The position numbers and the translations under genes are program-made. Under the pieces are notes generated by a model. It worked only from the letters and a program-made list of their open reading frames with translations. It made no database searches and had not been told where the DNA came from. Shown here one piece after another: positions 45,967 through 57,353 of a stretch of 64,000 nucleotides of DNA. This stretch comes from Gaertneriomyces semiglobifer (lineage: Eukaryota; Chytridiomycota; Chytridiomycetes; Spizellomycetales; Spizellomycetaceae): assembly GCA_025558075.1 (NCBI GenBank), contig JAHLKF010000016.1, positions 248,001-312,000 of the forward strand. Reading direction: 5' to 3'. Position 1 is the first letter of the stretch. Each line of letters opens with the position of its first letter.

Positions 45967-46671
45967 CGATTTTGAAGACCACTACCAACCACCAACAGTT
46001 GAAATAATGAACCTCCCAGGCCTTAGGATAACCCAAATCCGCCGATTTCGGACATGACAGGCTCAGGTGATGACCCGAGATATGGACGGACGCCCATCCG
46101 ACAAAGCATGGGTGAATGGATCAGCACATGGTTACTCCCGCGCTTGGACAGAAAATCAACGTCGGAGAATAGAATTTTAGGGTAGAATCGCATGTAAAAA
46201 GTAGTAGATCGTGACGGGGATTTGTCTAAGTACAAATATATCTAGAAGTTGGTGTTAACATCGCATTCTGTGTTTGAATAACTCGTTAGCCACGAAATAA
46301 CATAACGACGAGAAATCCGTGCCCGCGAAGCCTTTGCCCACCAACCAAAGATCTAAGTACCGGCGCACTTACAACATTTCTATTGTAACTGCTTGTGATA
46401 GAACCATAGCAACCGCCCCAAACTAGATATTTAGTTAGCTCTGCCTCTCCGCTAGCTATTTATCCATTTACATTGTCATTTTACCATCAGTTTACATAAG
46501 TGCAACTGCGGGATTTAACACCTTCCACCCTCGAGCGCATTTCCCCCGTACCTGCGCGTTTTCCTGCTACAAGCTCGGAAGACCACAGAACAACACCGTC
46601 TTAGTCGACAAATTTTCCGTCAGGTATTACTTCGATCAGGACCGTCATCATCCATGGGTAAGTCATTAACA
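45967..46671. other. No gene recognised
   Basis: Between the decayed segment and the copia relic. A/T-balanced sequence with no long open frame and no repeat that I could match elsewhere in the window. Confidence 0.5.
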
Positions 46672-47821
46672 TTAAACGGATAACCTGTTGGTAACTGCAG
46701 GGTTGCACATGTTTGCCACATACAAACTCCCATTCAACACAGCTGCAAGTACTGTGGTGTCATCAGCAGCCTTGATAACACATCCAGAATCCATAAATTC
46801 AACTTCCAAGCCAGTTTGAGTAGTTTTCCTAACTGAGATAGTGTTCTTCTCCAATTTGAGCACATACCACACATCCCTGAGCCTGACACCATGTTTCAAA
46901 AACACGGTGCCCTGTCCAATAGCGTTAACAGAGTGGTTACCTGCGAATATGATGTCCTTTGGTTCCATTTCCTGATAGTCATGCAACAACTTCTTGTTGG
47001 CACTCAGATGCTCCAGAGCACACAATCCATCTAGTTGGCCTGTGACCATCATTTGCTCTTGCCACAAAGAGAAAATCCACTTTCTTCTTGCTTTCAGCTG
47101 CAGCATTTGCGCTCCCAGTGCTGTTTTTTTCATCATGCTGCTCTTTTCTGCACTCTTGCTGGTGATGTCCAGGCTTCTGGCAGTAATGACACATGCACTT
47201 CCTCTTGTTGTTTGGATTATAGGCAGCTTTGAATACCTACTGAGCTCCAGCTTCTTCCTTGCCAGAGTCCTTCCTTCCCAACTCTTCATGCAACAGCCTT
47301 CGTGTCATATACTTCCATGTCAGATCCTCCATCTCTCTAGCCTCCGAAGCTACAATCAAACCCTCATGGCTGTCAGACAGGTTGTAGAGCAAGGTGATGA
47401 CCTAATCCTCCGCAGATATAGAAGGACTTGTAGGTTCCAGCTGTTGACCAAGGGCTTTCATGTTGTTGATATGACCAAGTATGGAACCTCCCTCTATTTT
47501 GAATGTGAGAAAGGTAAAGTCTGTTGGCGAGACCTTCCCATTTATGTCCATTCCTGAGCTTATCCCGGGCTTCCTTGACAGTTGTAACAGTTTTACTGTG
47601 ACTGAGCTACGTGTCATTCAATGCCAAAACAACCACTGCAAGGGCTCTCTCAGCTTTCGTTTGGTAATCCTTATGGAATCATATTCATCCACTTCCTCCT
47701 CTCCACTGACAAATCCCCAGAGTCCTTTCTCCTTGAGCACCATCTCCATCTTGAACTTCCAAAGGTGAAAGTTGGTTTCAGAGAACTTCTCTATGGTGAA
47801 CTTGGTGTCTGAGTAAGACAT
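46672..47821 (-). pseudogene. Ty1/copia retrotransposon Gag-protease relic, truncated and broken
   Basis: Copia elements encode Gag, protease, integrase and reverse transcriptase in one frame. Here only the start survives. From ATG 47821: MSYSDTKFTIEKFSETNFHL then WKFKMEMVLKEKGLWGFVSG, the Gag N-terminal (UBN2-like) motif. Further on come a zinc knuckle CHYCQKPGHHQQEC at about 47150-47194 and a protease stretch at about 47020. The expected Asp of the D-S-G active site is replaced (WIVCSGAS), and a frameshift follows before EHLSANKKLLHDY. The pre-integrase part runs to the stop at 46672. An in-frame stop near 47618 and other shifts break Gag. Integrase, reverse transcriptase and RNase H are absent, so the copy is dead. 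Confidence 0.88.
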
Positions 47822-47890
47822 GCTGGGCAGTCAGGTGGCAAATGTAGAGGCAAGTAGGCTGTCGTTGATATAGCTCAGAGTCTAAGTACT

Positions 47891-47904
47891 CAGGGCTCAT
47901 AACC
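47891..47904 (-). other. Copia-type primer-binding site (initiator tRNA anticodon-arm match)
   Basis: On the minus strand, right after the LTR end ..TTCGACA, the sequence is GGTTATGAGCCCTG. Its complement GGGCTCATAACC is the anticodon arm of eukaryotic initiator tRNA-Met (CAU anticodon). Copia and Ty5 are known to prime from such an internal half-tRNA. The placement, 70 nt before the Gag ATG, fits. Confidence 0.75.
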
Positions 47905-47997
47905 TGTCGAAGATAGGTTTGAATACCACTGTGCTGTGTGTCGACCTTGATCTTAACCAAGGGAAGTCTTCAAGGGACATTTCCTTTTACAGCAAAG

Positions 47998-48104
47998 AAT
48001 TCCAGGTCCTTATCACAAACCTGAGCAGTTTATCAGTTCCATCTAGAGTATTCCCTGCCCAGTCTGAGCCCCACATTCCAGCTCAGTTCATTCCTAACTG
48101 CTCA
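47998..48104. repeat. Direct repeat, copy A (about 107 bp)
   Basis: Begins AATTCCAGGTCCTTATCACA and ends ..AACTGCTCAG. About 80% identical by eye to 48320-48425, in the same orientation, 215 bp apart. Confidence 0.85.
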
Positions 48105-48319
48105 GTGTGTAGTCATTGTCTTGAAAGAAGTTGTTGCACTACCTGATTCTTTATGTTGGAAACAATCCATTTGCAAATGTCCTATGAACTGCGTTGCATT
48201 TTTCATGCTCCCAGCAACGAAAGTCATGTACAGTTCAGTAGAACTATTGGTATCCCCAATCTTACAGAAGGTGGATACATGTTGAGAACTACGGGAGACT
48301 CCTCCTTTTGTTTCGGAGA

Positions 48320-48425
48320 ATTACAGGTCCTTATCACAAATCTGATCAGCTTAGCAGTTCCATATGGAATATTCCATGCCCAGTCTGTGCCCAATGTTCC
48401 AGCCCAGTCCATTCCAAACAGCTCA
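48320..48425. repeat. Direct repeat, copy B (about 106 bp)
   Basis: Begins AATTACAGGTCCTTATCACA and ends ..AACAGCTCAG. Partner of copy A at 47998-48104, with mostly transition differences. Confidence 0.85.
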
Positions 48426-48430
48426 GCCCA

Positions 48431-50080
48431 CGCCCAATCTAGCCCCACCTGTGCTCATCATCTTCCAACATCACTGCCGTCCAACAACAATTTTGATCCT
48501 TTTCAAAAGTTGAAGCATTGATGAATTGTGCAATGGCACTCTTAGGTTTCCCGATTTCAGAATGAGTTGCTCAAGTTCCTTCAGGCATCGCCGCCACCAA
48601 TTTCAACTTACACTTTTCATGGAATAAGCTTTTGCGGGACTACTCCATTCTACTTGGCAAATCAGACTTGGTGGGAGTTCACTGGCCCCAAAGATATATC
48701 TAGGTTGGCTCTGTAATACCTCACGCATTCTGTGTGTTGCAGAGGAACCTGCTAATGCTCTTATCCTTCTTATAAGCTCTGTTATCTCTCAAGTCTAAGG
48801 TTCTAAGTTCTAAACTGACGGTTGTGTTAAGCACTTCCCGACGAAAAGATCATGTGACTTAGGGCAGTGCTGACATAGCAGTTACCGATAACGGGGTAAC
48901 CCGAATGGCGTGTATGCCACCGGGATCCTATTACAACACTGTGTAGGGGTACAAACCTGTTGAAGACTGGCTCTATCAGAGCCAGGTTCACCGTTCAGCT
49001 TGGCCAACATTGGGGTTTCCCAGCTGGTGCATTCATGGGCATCAAAGTGCAAAGTTTTCAGTACCATTGGAAATGTCAATTGCTCAGGACCAGAAATGAC
49101 TGCAAGTGATACAGTAAAAACAATCCTCTGACTCTGAAGACAATACCAAGATAGCCAAACAATGACAACACTGGACTGGCTTGGAAAGCCAGGCTCAAAC
49201 CTGCAGATATTGGAGCTAGAGTCTTCTGAGAAACACAAATGTAGTTACCTAACTCACTTACCTCTGTGATAGCAATGCAATCATGGTAATCAGAAATGAT
49301 ACTAACAATTGATTCTGCTTTGGATGTGTGAAGCTTAGGTTCAGGCTTTGCCAATGGAATGACCGTAATGTGGGATACTTATGTAAATCACCATGATTAG
49401 TCTTCGATCTATCAGGAATGAGAATGGATTTCTGTTAACACTACAAGTTGAGAAATGTTTCTTCTCCTTAGGTATGGTATGTGATGTGGTTCTACATTCT
49501 GCACCTCCTTCATAAGATTTTACACACTGCTTTGCCTTCATACCTTCTGCTGTCCTGGCAAAATTGGCACATCTATGATATCTATGATATTATGGGTGTG
49601 TTGTTGTTGGCCAATGCTTCTGTACAAAGGTTGAATATTATTGAATTCAGAATTCTGAAGGTACACAATGTCTGCCTCTAACAGCAATTCATTGTGAGTC
49701 TTTTTTGATGTGACCAAGCTATGTTCTTTATTCACCAAATTACAGAATAGCAACTCTGATACATTCAACAACTTTCATGCAAAATTCGGCCTGTCAACAA
49801 CATGATGTGCAATGTGTTTAGCATGTGTCATGAGGACAGGTTTCCACATTTTCAGTCTCCTACTTATATGCAGAATGATATGAGTGAACTTGGCGCATCA
49901 ACTTACGTGGCTGTTGCTGGTGCATGAAATGTACATTTGCTTACGGTGCAGAAAACCAGCATTCAACATGCCTGTTAAATGAAGATGGCTACAAGTGAGC
50001 AGACGTGGTTCGATAATTATAATTATACACCAAGAAATTGTGCCGATACACATAATCAATCGAGCCTTACTTGAGACACA
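48431..50080. other. Gene-free sequence beside the mobile-element relic
   Basis: 1.65 kb with only short frames (e.g. 49076-49354 minus) lacking any family resemblance. Composition is A/T-richer than the gene blocks. Probably unidentified mobile-element or ancient intergenic DNA; no RNA gene was recognised. Confidence 0.5.
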
Positions 50081-52654
50081 TTATGATGATGCAGCAGATG
50101 AGGAAGTCTGAGCTGCCGCAATCATGTTCAACGCAGATCCAGCCTTGAACCATTCTATCTGGTCCGCTGACATGGTATGGCAGACATTAACCTCGAAAGG
50201 AGCTCCATTGGCTGGGCTCACAATTAGCACCACTTGCGACCCAGGCGTAATGTCGACAACGCCACGGGTGCTTATCATTGCGTTTTCCGGAATTCTATCG
50301 TAGTCCGCTGGATCGGCAAAAGTCAACGGCAATATACCCTGTTTTTTCAAGTTTGTTTCGTGAATCCGTGCAAACGACCGTGAGACGATGGCACGACAGC
50401 CAAGGTAACGTGGTTGCAGCGCGGCATGTTCCCTGGCGGATCCTTCACCATAGTTTGAGTCAGCCACCACAACCCAAGGAATCCCTTCAGCCTTGTAATG
50501 GCGAGCGACATTTGGAATGGTATCTTCCGTCCCAGTGATGAAGTTCCGCACGCTGTTGACTTGACCATTAAACGCATTCGTAGCGCCAATCAGGGTGTTA
50601 TTGGCAATATTCTCTAAGTGACCCTTATACTTGAGCCAGGGCCCAGCAGCGCTGATGTGATCCGTAGTGCATTTACCGCGCACTTTCACCAGCACTCTCA
50701 TATCCACAAATTCTGTTCCGTCCCAAGAATTAAAGGGTTGCAAAACTTGCAATCTCTTCGAGGCAGGATCAACGATCACGGAAACGGAGGGATTCGGTTC
50801 CGGGAGCCCAGGAGGTTTGTAAGCCAAACGGCCTGCTGTAAATCCCGCTTTGGGCAACTGATCGCCTTCTGGTGGAAGAAACCGGAATGGCTGGCCGTTG
50901 ATGTCCATTAAACTATCGGTGGCAGGATTGAACGTCAATCGCCCTGCAAAAGTCATTGCTGTCACAATCTCCGGTGAAGCCAAAAAATTCATTGTTTTGG
51001 AGTGTCCGTCATTGCGTGCTCGGAAATTTCGGTTGAACGACGTTAGGATGGCATTCTCCTCATTCTTTTCCTGATCTGTGCGCTTCCATTGGCCGATGCA
51101 AGGTCCGCAAGCGTTCGCCAAAACTTGGCCCCCAGCTTCAGACAAAGCCTGTGTTTGTCCGTCCCGCTCGACAGTAGCGCGGATTTGCTCGGACCCAGGC
51201 GTAATGAAAAATGGAGACTTTGCCCGAAGTCCATTCTCCAGAGCTTGCCGCGCAAGAGATGCAGCGCGAGACATATCCTCATACGAGCTGTTGGTGCAAG
51301 ACCCAATTAGGCCCGCCTTGACCTCATCTCTCCAGCCATTCCGTTCAACGAGTTCTTTAAACTTGGACAGTGGTGTCGCAGCATCAGGTGTGAATGGCCC
51401 ATTGATGTGAGGCTCCAGAGTTGCTAAATCTACCTCTATTACGTTATCGTACTCTGCTTCCGCGTCCGCTCTCAAAAAGCCAGCTGTGGCCGCTTTATCA
51501 GCGGCATCTGCAATGTGATCACGCCCAGTTGCTCGAAGATACTGAGCCATATTACGAGAATACGGAAACGTGGAGGTAGTAGCACCGACCTGCACAGTAG
51601 AAATAACTCACATTAACCAATTGCTGGCTATTACTGGCGCCAACGAGACAATCGCAGCCAACCTACCTCCGCTCCCATGTTGCAGATTGTGGCCATGCCT
51701 GTGCAGCTGAGCGTCTCGGTGCCCGGTCCAAAGTATTCAATAATATGGTTGGTGCCTCCCTATTTTCTCAAAGTCAAAGATGGGTTTACTGGGTCTGCAA
51801 AACTTGCTGCTTACCTGGACAGTTAATCTCCCAGCAAGATGCAATATGACATCTTTCGGTGATGTCCAACCGCCAAGCTTCCCATCCAGGCGAATCCCCA
51901 AAACCTTGGGCGCCTTGAGTTCCCATGGAATACCAGCCATCGCATCGACCGCATCTGCGCCTCCAACACCGATGGCAAGCATGCCGAGACCACCCGCATT
52001 CGGAGTGTGGGAGTCCGTGCCCAGCATCAGCAGGCCAGGGGCGGCATAATTCTCCAGAACAATCTGATGGATAATGCCACTTCCGGGCTTCCAGAAGTCG
52101 ATGCCATATTTAGTTGCCGCCGCTTGCAAAAAATCGAAGATTTCTTTATTTGTGATGAGTGACCGTTCCACGTCCTTGTCACCTCCTTCAAACGCTTCGA
52201 TCAAGTGGTCACAGTGAATGCTAGTGGGAACGGCAGTTGTGTTCCGACCCGCAAGCATAAACTGCAAGATAGCCATTTGAGCACTGGCATCCTGCATGGC
52301 GACACGGTCGGGAGACAACTTTAGATAACTAGATCCTTTGATAGGAGCACCTCCAGATGAAGGGTTATGTATGTGAGAGTAGAGGATCTTTTCCGCTAAC
52401 GTCAAGCGACGCTTGCCAAGCATCGCTTTGACGGTCTCCAGAGTAGCGATTAGTCGTTTATATGGTGGAGCGGGAGCGTCTTTGCTTGCGGTCGTCAACT
52501 GGCGTCGGTTAACCCGAACATTGCGAACGGATGCCAGGGCCTGTAATTGCAATGTCAATATGGGTAGGCCTTGCTGCAAAAGAAAGCTCCTAGAGAACAG
52601 TACCTTGCGGGTACAGCCCGCTGCCCCTGCGCTTCTGAAGCAAGCAGGAGACAT
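50081..52654 (-). CDS. ACO1: Aconitate hydratase, mitochondrial (aconitase)
   Basis: Interconverts citrate and isocitrate in the TCA cycle; [4Fe-4S] enzyme of the matrix. Exons 52604-52654, 51815-52540, 51667-51759, 50081-51589 give 792 aa, normal for the family with a presequence. The N-terminus ([25 protein letters not shown]) is Arg/Ser-rich and acid-free, a targeting peptide. Signatures: [56 protein letters not shown], and the cluster ligands Cys in [15 protein letters not shown] and both Cys in [15 protein letters not shown]. The swivel domain holds [19 protein letters not shown] and [20 protein letters not shown]. Exon 51667-51759 ([20 protein letters not shown]) is recovered only by splicing. 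The 63-nt intron in the presequence (52541-52603) is stop-free and could be retained. Confidence 0.96.
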
Positions 52655-53424
52655 CTCGGTGACAGTCCGAATGGTCCAGGTAAGGGCGCTATCTAGCTAT
52701 TTCACCGATGCGCTGTTTCTCGATTGGTGAATGTGAATGCCCTACGTGGTTTATGTGTTGCCCAACACAATAACGAACGGAGTGTTCAAGGCAAGCAGCA
52801 CTCGTGGGGTAACGACCTTGTCTGATGCTAATTAAGTTATGAAGGAACTGTCCGTTCCCTTTTTACTTGCGGAAGCAAAAGTAGAAGATGAGCCAAAACG
52901 CAACCAAGAAGGAGCCCCTCAAATGGCTACCACGATTGATCATCAACGATCTTATTCAACCGTTACCCCACCGCACCCACGAACAGTTTACAACCTGTAT
53001 TTTTAAGCGATCATTTAAAAGCAACCGGGAATACGACCATCTCTTCATGTTCATTATGTTCACTGCGACGATGCACTGTGCCATTCGTATCAAGATGCCA
53101 GTTACTAAGACACCTTTGCTGTGAATTGCCAAAGAGGAGATGAGATGTTGCGCGCGTTGTGGTGGGAAGAGGCGGCACGGAGATGAGATGAGATGTGAGT
53201 GTGGGGCACAACACACGGTGTGTGATGAATAAAGATGCGAGTCAAAAATGGTAAGCAATAACAGGTGGCACGTGACGTGAGTTAACAATAACTAAAGGTA
53301 TAGGACGGTCCGCCCGCTGGTTTTGCATTTAGGACCCAGTTGAAAACTTTGGCTAAAAAAGGTGCCAATCAAGCACATACGTCGGGCAGTGGAGTATCTC
53401 TCGTTCTTCTCTTATAAAGCCAGA
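52655..53424. other. Divergent intergenic region (aconitase / CNOT11)
   Basis: 770 bp between two divergent starts. Contains a repeated GAGATGAGATG word (about 53137-53193). Short frames at 52888-53124 (plus) and 52956-53288 (minus) resemble nothing. Confidence 0.5.
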
Positions 53425-55237
53425 ATGGTCACCACAGACGAGATTACGTTGCTGTATTCCGTTCTGGCGCACTCCCACCTCAAGCTGGGCCAACTCGCTT
53501 CATCTTTCAATGCTGCCTACCCGTCGAGCTTGACGCGATTCGACATCGCCTGCTGCTTGTCAGTCCTTCTTTCAGAACGAACCCTTCTGCCTTCTCCTTT
53601 ACTGCGACTGGCTGCTCTCTATATCCTGTACGATCTTTACGTCAAAGCTCCTATCCATCAACACCCGTTCCTATCAACTTTACTCAACTATAGCATTCTC
53701 CACGATGCCTCCCAGATTCGCGAGGTGAGGTGATCGCTTTCTCCCATGATGCCCAGTGATTGACCTATCCTATGTACTCTTGTTTTCGGATTATCAGGAT
53801 AAGGTTCTCGTGAAAAATTACCCGAGTAAGATCATGATTACACCGGCGGAACGCTATCTGATAACCCGCTTATTGGTGGAACCGCCTGCCGTTCGGGATC
53901 AGCTCTCGCAACTCACACCGCAGTCTCTGCACAAACACTTTACGACGGCATCAACCATGCAGACTTTATTGGCGCCCTTGCATAATCCGTACAATCATGT
54001 CGCCTTGCGCAACTTGCACGCTTCTTCCATCCGGTTCACAACCGCCGCCATTTCCCTGCCTGCCGTCTTTTCCCTCAAGAACACGCATAAATTACATGAT
54101 CCCACCGTGCAGGAGGCCTGTGAAGCTGCGAAAGAGCTTTTCGCGCATGATAAAAGTGCAGGACTCGCTAATCATGGGCCGCCCAGTGACTTGCTCAGCT
54201 TGGTGGGGTTTATACCCGGAGTAGAAGACTTTGCCGGTCTTGAGGATCTACTGCTCGAAGCGGACGACATGGAAGAGCAGCCACTCTGGATGTCGCTTCC
54301 TGCTGGCAACCCAACCATGGAGTGGGAGGTGCGATTGCCCACAGCAAGCGCCCACCCTCTTAATATTCCGGCATTGGCAGATTCGCACATGCTTTCTACC
54401 TCTACACCGTTCCGTTTTGGATCGCAAAAGGGTATCCATTTGCAGCAGCCACCTATGGCATCACTTTTTCAGCTTGAGGATGTGCCAGTAATGCACCCCC
54501 CAGCGGCATCCTCGGTAGGCGAGCCCTTATCAGACCTTCCTCCCGACTATCAAGAGCTGTTACAGAGGGCGACGCAGGAGCCGGTGCCGTCTGCCCAGCA
54601 ACAGGTATGCATCTGCCTACTGATTGCACTAGAGTCTGTATTCTTAAATTCCACTCTTTACCAGATCCTTATGCCACATCTGGTTCATCACCCCCCTCCA
54701 CCCTCAATCTTATCATCTCTCATCTCCCAGAATCCCCCGATCGCCACTTACCTTCTACTAAACATGCCCCGAGAACTCCAGTCCAGCTATTTTTCCCTCC
54801 TCTCCGGGCTGCCCCTCACGCTCCAACTACTTGAAGTCATCATCAGGGTAGCTAAGGATGTACCAAGTGAATGGATCAAGGAATTTGCAGTCAGTATCGT
54901 CAGCCGAGTGGAAAAAATGGCCGAAGGTGTCGCTTCCCAACATGAGCCACGGAATATAGAAGAAAATATCAATGATAACCCCTCTGGTGCCTACGCGTTA
55001 AACCGGCTCGTTCGGCTTGTGTGCGTGTTCTTCATGGCATTGATACGAGATGGAGCACTTACTGTTACCCATAATGATGTGGTCGATGCGGAGGGTACCG
55101 GAGAAGAGTGGAAAGTGCCTGTGTTAGCCTTTTGCATCCAGTTTGCCAGGGTGCGCGAGGCTGTTGGATTGTTTAGGGTATTGCGAGGTGTGGAAGATGG
55201 GAAGCAAGGAATAGGAGACACTCGTTCAGGCGGATAA
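53425..55237 (+). CDS. CNOT11: CCR4-NOT complex subunit 11 (CNOT11)
   Basis: CNOT11 docks with CNOT10 on the N-terminus of NOT1 in the deadenylase complex. Three exons (53425-53724, 53798-54604, 54665-55237) encode 559 aa. N-terminal domain: LLYSVLAHSHLKLGQLASSF, RFDIACCLSVLLSERTLLPS, PLLRLAALYILYDLYVKAPI. The middle is Pro-rich and variable. C-terminal domain: QNPPIATYLLLNMPRELQSS, VIIRVAKDVPSEWIKEFAVS, ALNRLVRLVCVFFMALIRDG, VLAFCIQFARVREAVGLFRV, matching the family signature NRLVRLVCVFLQSLIR..FCIEFSRIREAAGLFRLL. The subunit is present in animals and plants but absent from yeast. The second intron (54605-54664) is 60 nt and stop-free. Confidence 0.92.
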
Positions 55238-55368
55238 AACAATGGGGAAATGCGTGCATGGGATGCCTGTATTGCTCAATACATTGTTGATAATGCTCAA
55301 GATGCCGCCGTTATCTCCGCGGCTTCCAAAATTTTGCCTGCAACCTCGACCGTCACCGGAAACCCAAG

Positions 55369-56706
55369 TTAACCGCCGTCACTCTCATCACTATCCCCAT
55401 ACACTGCACACATGCTTAAAGATGCTGATGCTGAGGATGAACGAAGACTCGGCTCACTCTGCTCTCGCGTCTTAACCACAGCAGCGGAACTCGAACCATC
55501 CGCTTCTATATGGTGCCGAATCTCTGCCTCGTTGAGGTTCGCCGCATGACGGGCACCTTTCAAAAATCGTTTTGACGTTGAGGTGGTTGTAACGGCGAAT
55601 GGGTCTTCTGTAGACCGATAAATCGCACGTTGAATCTCTGGTGTTACGGTAGGCTTTTGCCGGAGCCTCTTCCGAAATGGTGAAGAAGTCGAGAGTTGGC
55701 TCTTCAGGCTGAGCTGGCCGGTAGGGAAAATGGATTGGGCAGCAAGTACATCATGTGCCTGTTGTGGCGTCGTATCCAAGTCTTAGTGGTCGAAAGTGTA
55801 AGGATCTCAGCAACCTTGTCCTGTTACAGAATACATCTTGGCTTACCTCTAATATCCATGATGAACCTCGCTCGTATTCGGTCCTCTTCGTTCTCTTCGA
55901 ACAGCTTCATATTTCCAATTCCGAGTTTCTCACTTAGTTCCTGACACTCTTTTTCCGTCTCCAATCTAACTTTTTTTTCATCCCTCAGAGTCTTTCGCAG
56001 CTTCCTATAGGTTTCATACGGATCAGCCCAATCCCGATCTGAGCGTTTGTGGAGCTTCGTTAAGAAGGGCACTTTTTCCTGTGCAACAGACAGATCCTTC
56101 TGAACATGTTCTACTGCGAAGAATGGGTCGCTCTGCATCCGTTCTTTGACACTCTCGTCACCCAGTTCAAAAGTCTCCGCGTCACGGACATCGAACTCCT
56201 CCACCCGTATTCTTGCACCACTCTCTATCACATAAGCAGCGTTGGCTGGATCCGTTCTGATTTCAATCCACCCACTGCAGAGATGACACTTCATCCGAAA
56301 GCTCCATATTGGGGTTGAATGGTATTTCCCCACTTTTTTCTTTTCGGCATTATAACGAGTGCCCATTCCAACATGTTTGTTGCAATGGAGGCACCATATA
56401 TTGAATGGAAGTTCGAACCGAACGATGAGGATGCCTTGGCCAAGTTTACGGGCACGGTCACGAAGAGGGTGCTGGCCAACAAAAGTGTTGATAGAACCCT
56501 ACATTTGATGATCGGTCCGTTTAAGCCGTTTTGGGTCTCCACGAAACGGTAGGTATATTGAATATTCGCAGGGCTACCTTGGAAGGATCCCAATCTGGAG
56601 GGTAATACTTGTTGGTTGCTTTGCGTTCTTAAAAAATAGTGCAAGGTGAGCTGCTTTCTTATAGTTGCGGTATCATACATGCATGAGTTTTATACATGCC
56701 TGCCAT
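55369..56706 (-). CDS. CCDC130/Saf4-type splicing factor (CWC16 family)
   Basis: Yju2/CCDC130 family protein acting in the spliceosome. Five exons fit: 56700-56706 (7 nt), 56578-56627, 55847-56498, 55369-55781 with introns 56628-56699 (GC-AG), 56499-56577 and 55782-55846; 373 aa (four coding blocks in total). The N-terminus reads MAERKATNKYYPPDWDPSK|, as in the family (ERK..NKYYPPD), followed by GSINTFVGQHPLRDRARKLG and the zinc site FELPFNIWCLHCNKHVGMGT, RYNAEKKKVGKYHSTPIWSF and RMKCHLCSGWIEIRTDPANA, with two CxxC pairs. A charged coiled coil and a Ser-rich tail ending AVYGDSDESDGG follow. CCDC130 (Saf4) rather than Yju2 is chosen from the GMGTRYNAEKKKVG word and the acidic SDSE-like end. 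The 7-nt first exon is inferred. Confidence 0.85.
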
Positions 56707-56894
56707 GGCGGTTTATATGTTCTACACTTTGCTGCTTTCCGGCGATAATTATTGCTCCTCCTGAGGTTCCTGTAGTGGTGTACACAGGTACACCTGGGTA
56801 CAGGTGTAATTTCATGTTGGGTCGAGCGTGTTGAAGGACATCGCGGAATTTCGGGAATACAAACCGACAGTCTCAACGGTCACTATCACACGAC

Positions 56895-57353
56895 ATGCCA
56901 GGACAACATCCGCTAGAACTTTACCGCTCCATCCGTCGACTGCATCGTCGCCTCCCTCCTGGTAACTGCCGGTCTATTGCTATCACTGTTAAGTAAGATC
57001 AGGCTAACACATTCACAGGGATGAGAGCACTGGGGAACTCATATATACTATCAGAGTTTCGGCTACATCGCAAAGCAGAACCATCGTTTATACCGACGTT
57101 TCTTCAAGAATGGACTCGATATCGTGATACCCTTCTTTCTCAGATTCAACCTTCACTGTCATCGATGGAACGAAGTGATATGTTTGGGAAGAGGTTAAGT
57201 TCAACAGAGCTGGACGGTCTATCACCCCAGCAGCTAGGTCAGCTTTATGCGCTACGTGAAGCTGCCAAAGGCCGCAATTCAGGTGATGTTGAGGTATCAG
57301 GAGCCCAGACTGTTGCTGCCCCTTCAAGAACCTCACTGGAAAAGAAAGAATAA
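56895..57353 (+). CDS. SDHAF3: Succinate dehydrogenase assembly factor 3 (SDHAF3/ACN9, LYR protein)
   Basis: Matrix LYR-motif protein that helps mature the iron-sulfur subunit of complex II. Exon 1 (56895-56961) is too short for an ORF scan: MPGQHPLELYRSIRRLHRRL then PPG, with the LYR motif at residues 9-11. It is joined across 56962-57018 (branch-like GGCTAAC, acceptor CACAG) to exon 2: MRALGNSYILSEFRLHRKAE and PSFIPTFLQEWTRYRDTLLS, the family signature. 133 aa, the usual size. The C-terminus is Ala/Ser-rich and ends TSLEKKE. Convincing family match. Confidence 0.93.

Larger units (their letters stand above)
47905..48430 (-). repeat. 5' LTR (or most of it) of the copia relic
   Basis: Lies directly upstream of the primer-binding site and Gag on the minus strand and ends in CA at the PBS side. 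Parts (47915-47992 and 48158-48267) are shared, inverted, with the fragment at 43091-43293, including the TATA-like TGTAAAAGG. The outer LTR end is not defined; the direct repeats at 47998-48104 and 48320-48425 lie inside it. Confidence 0.65.
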
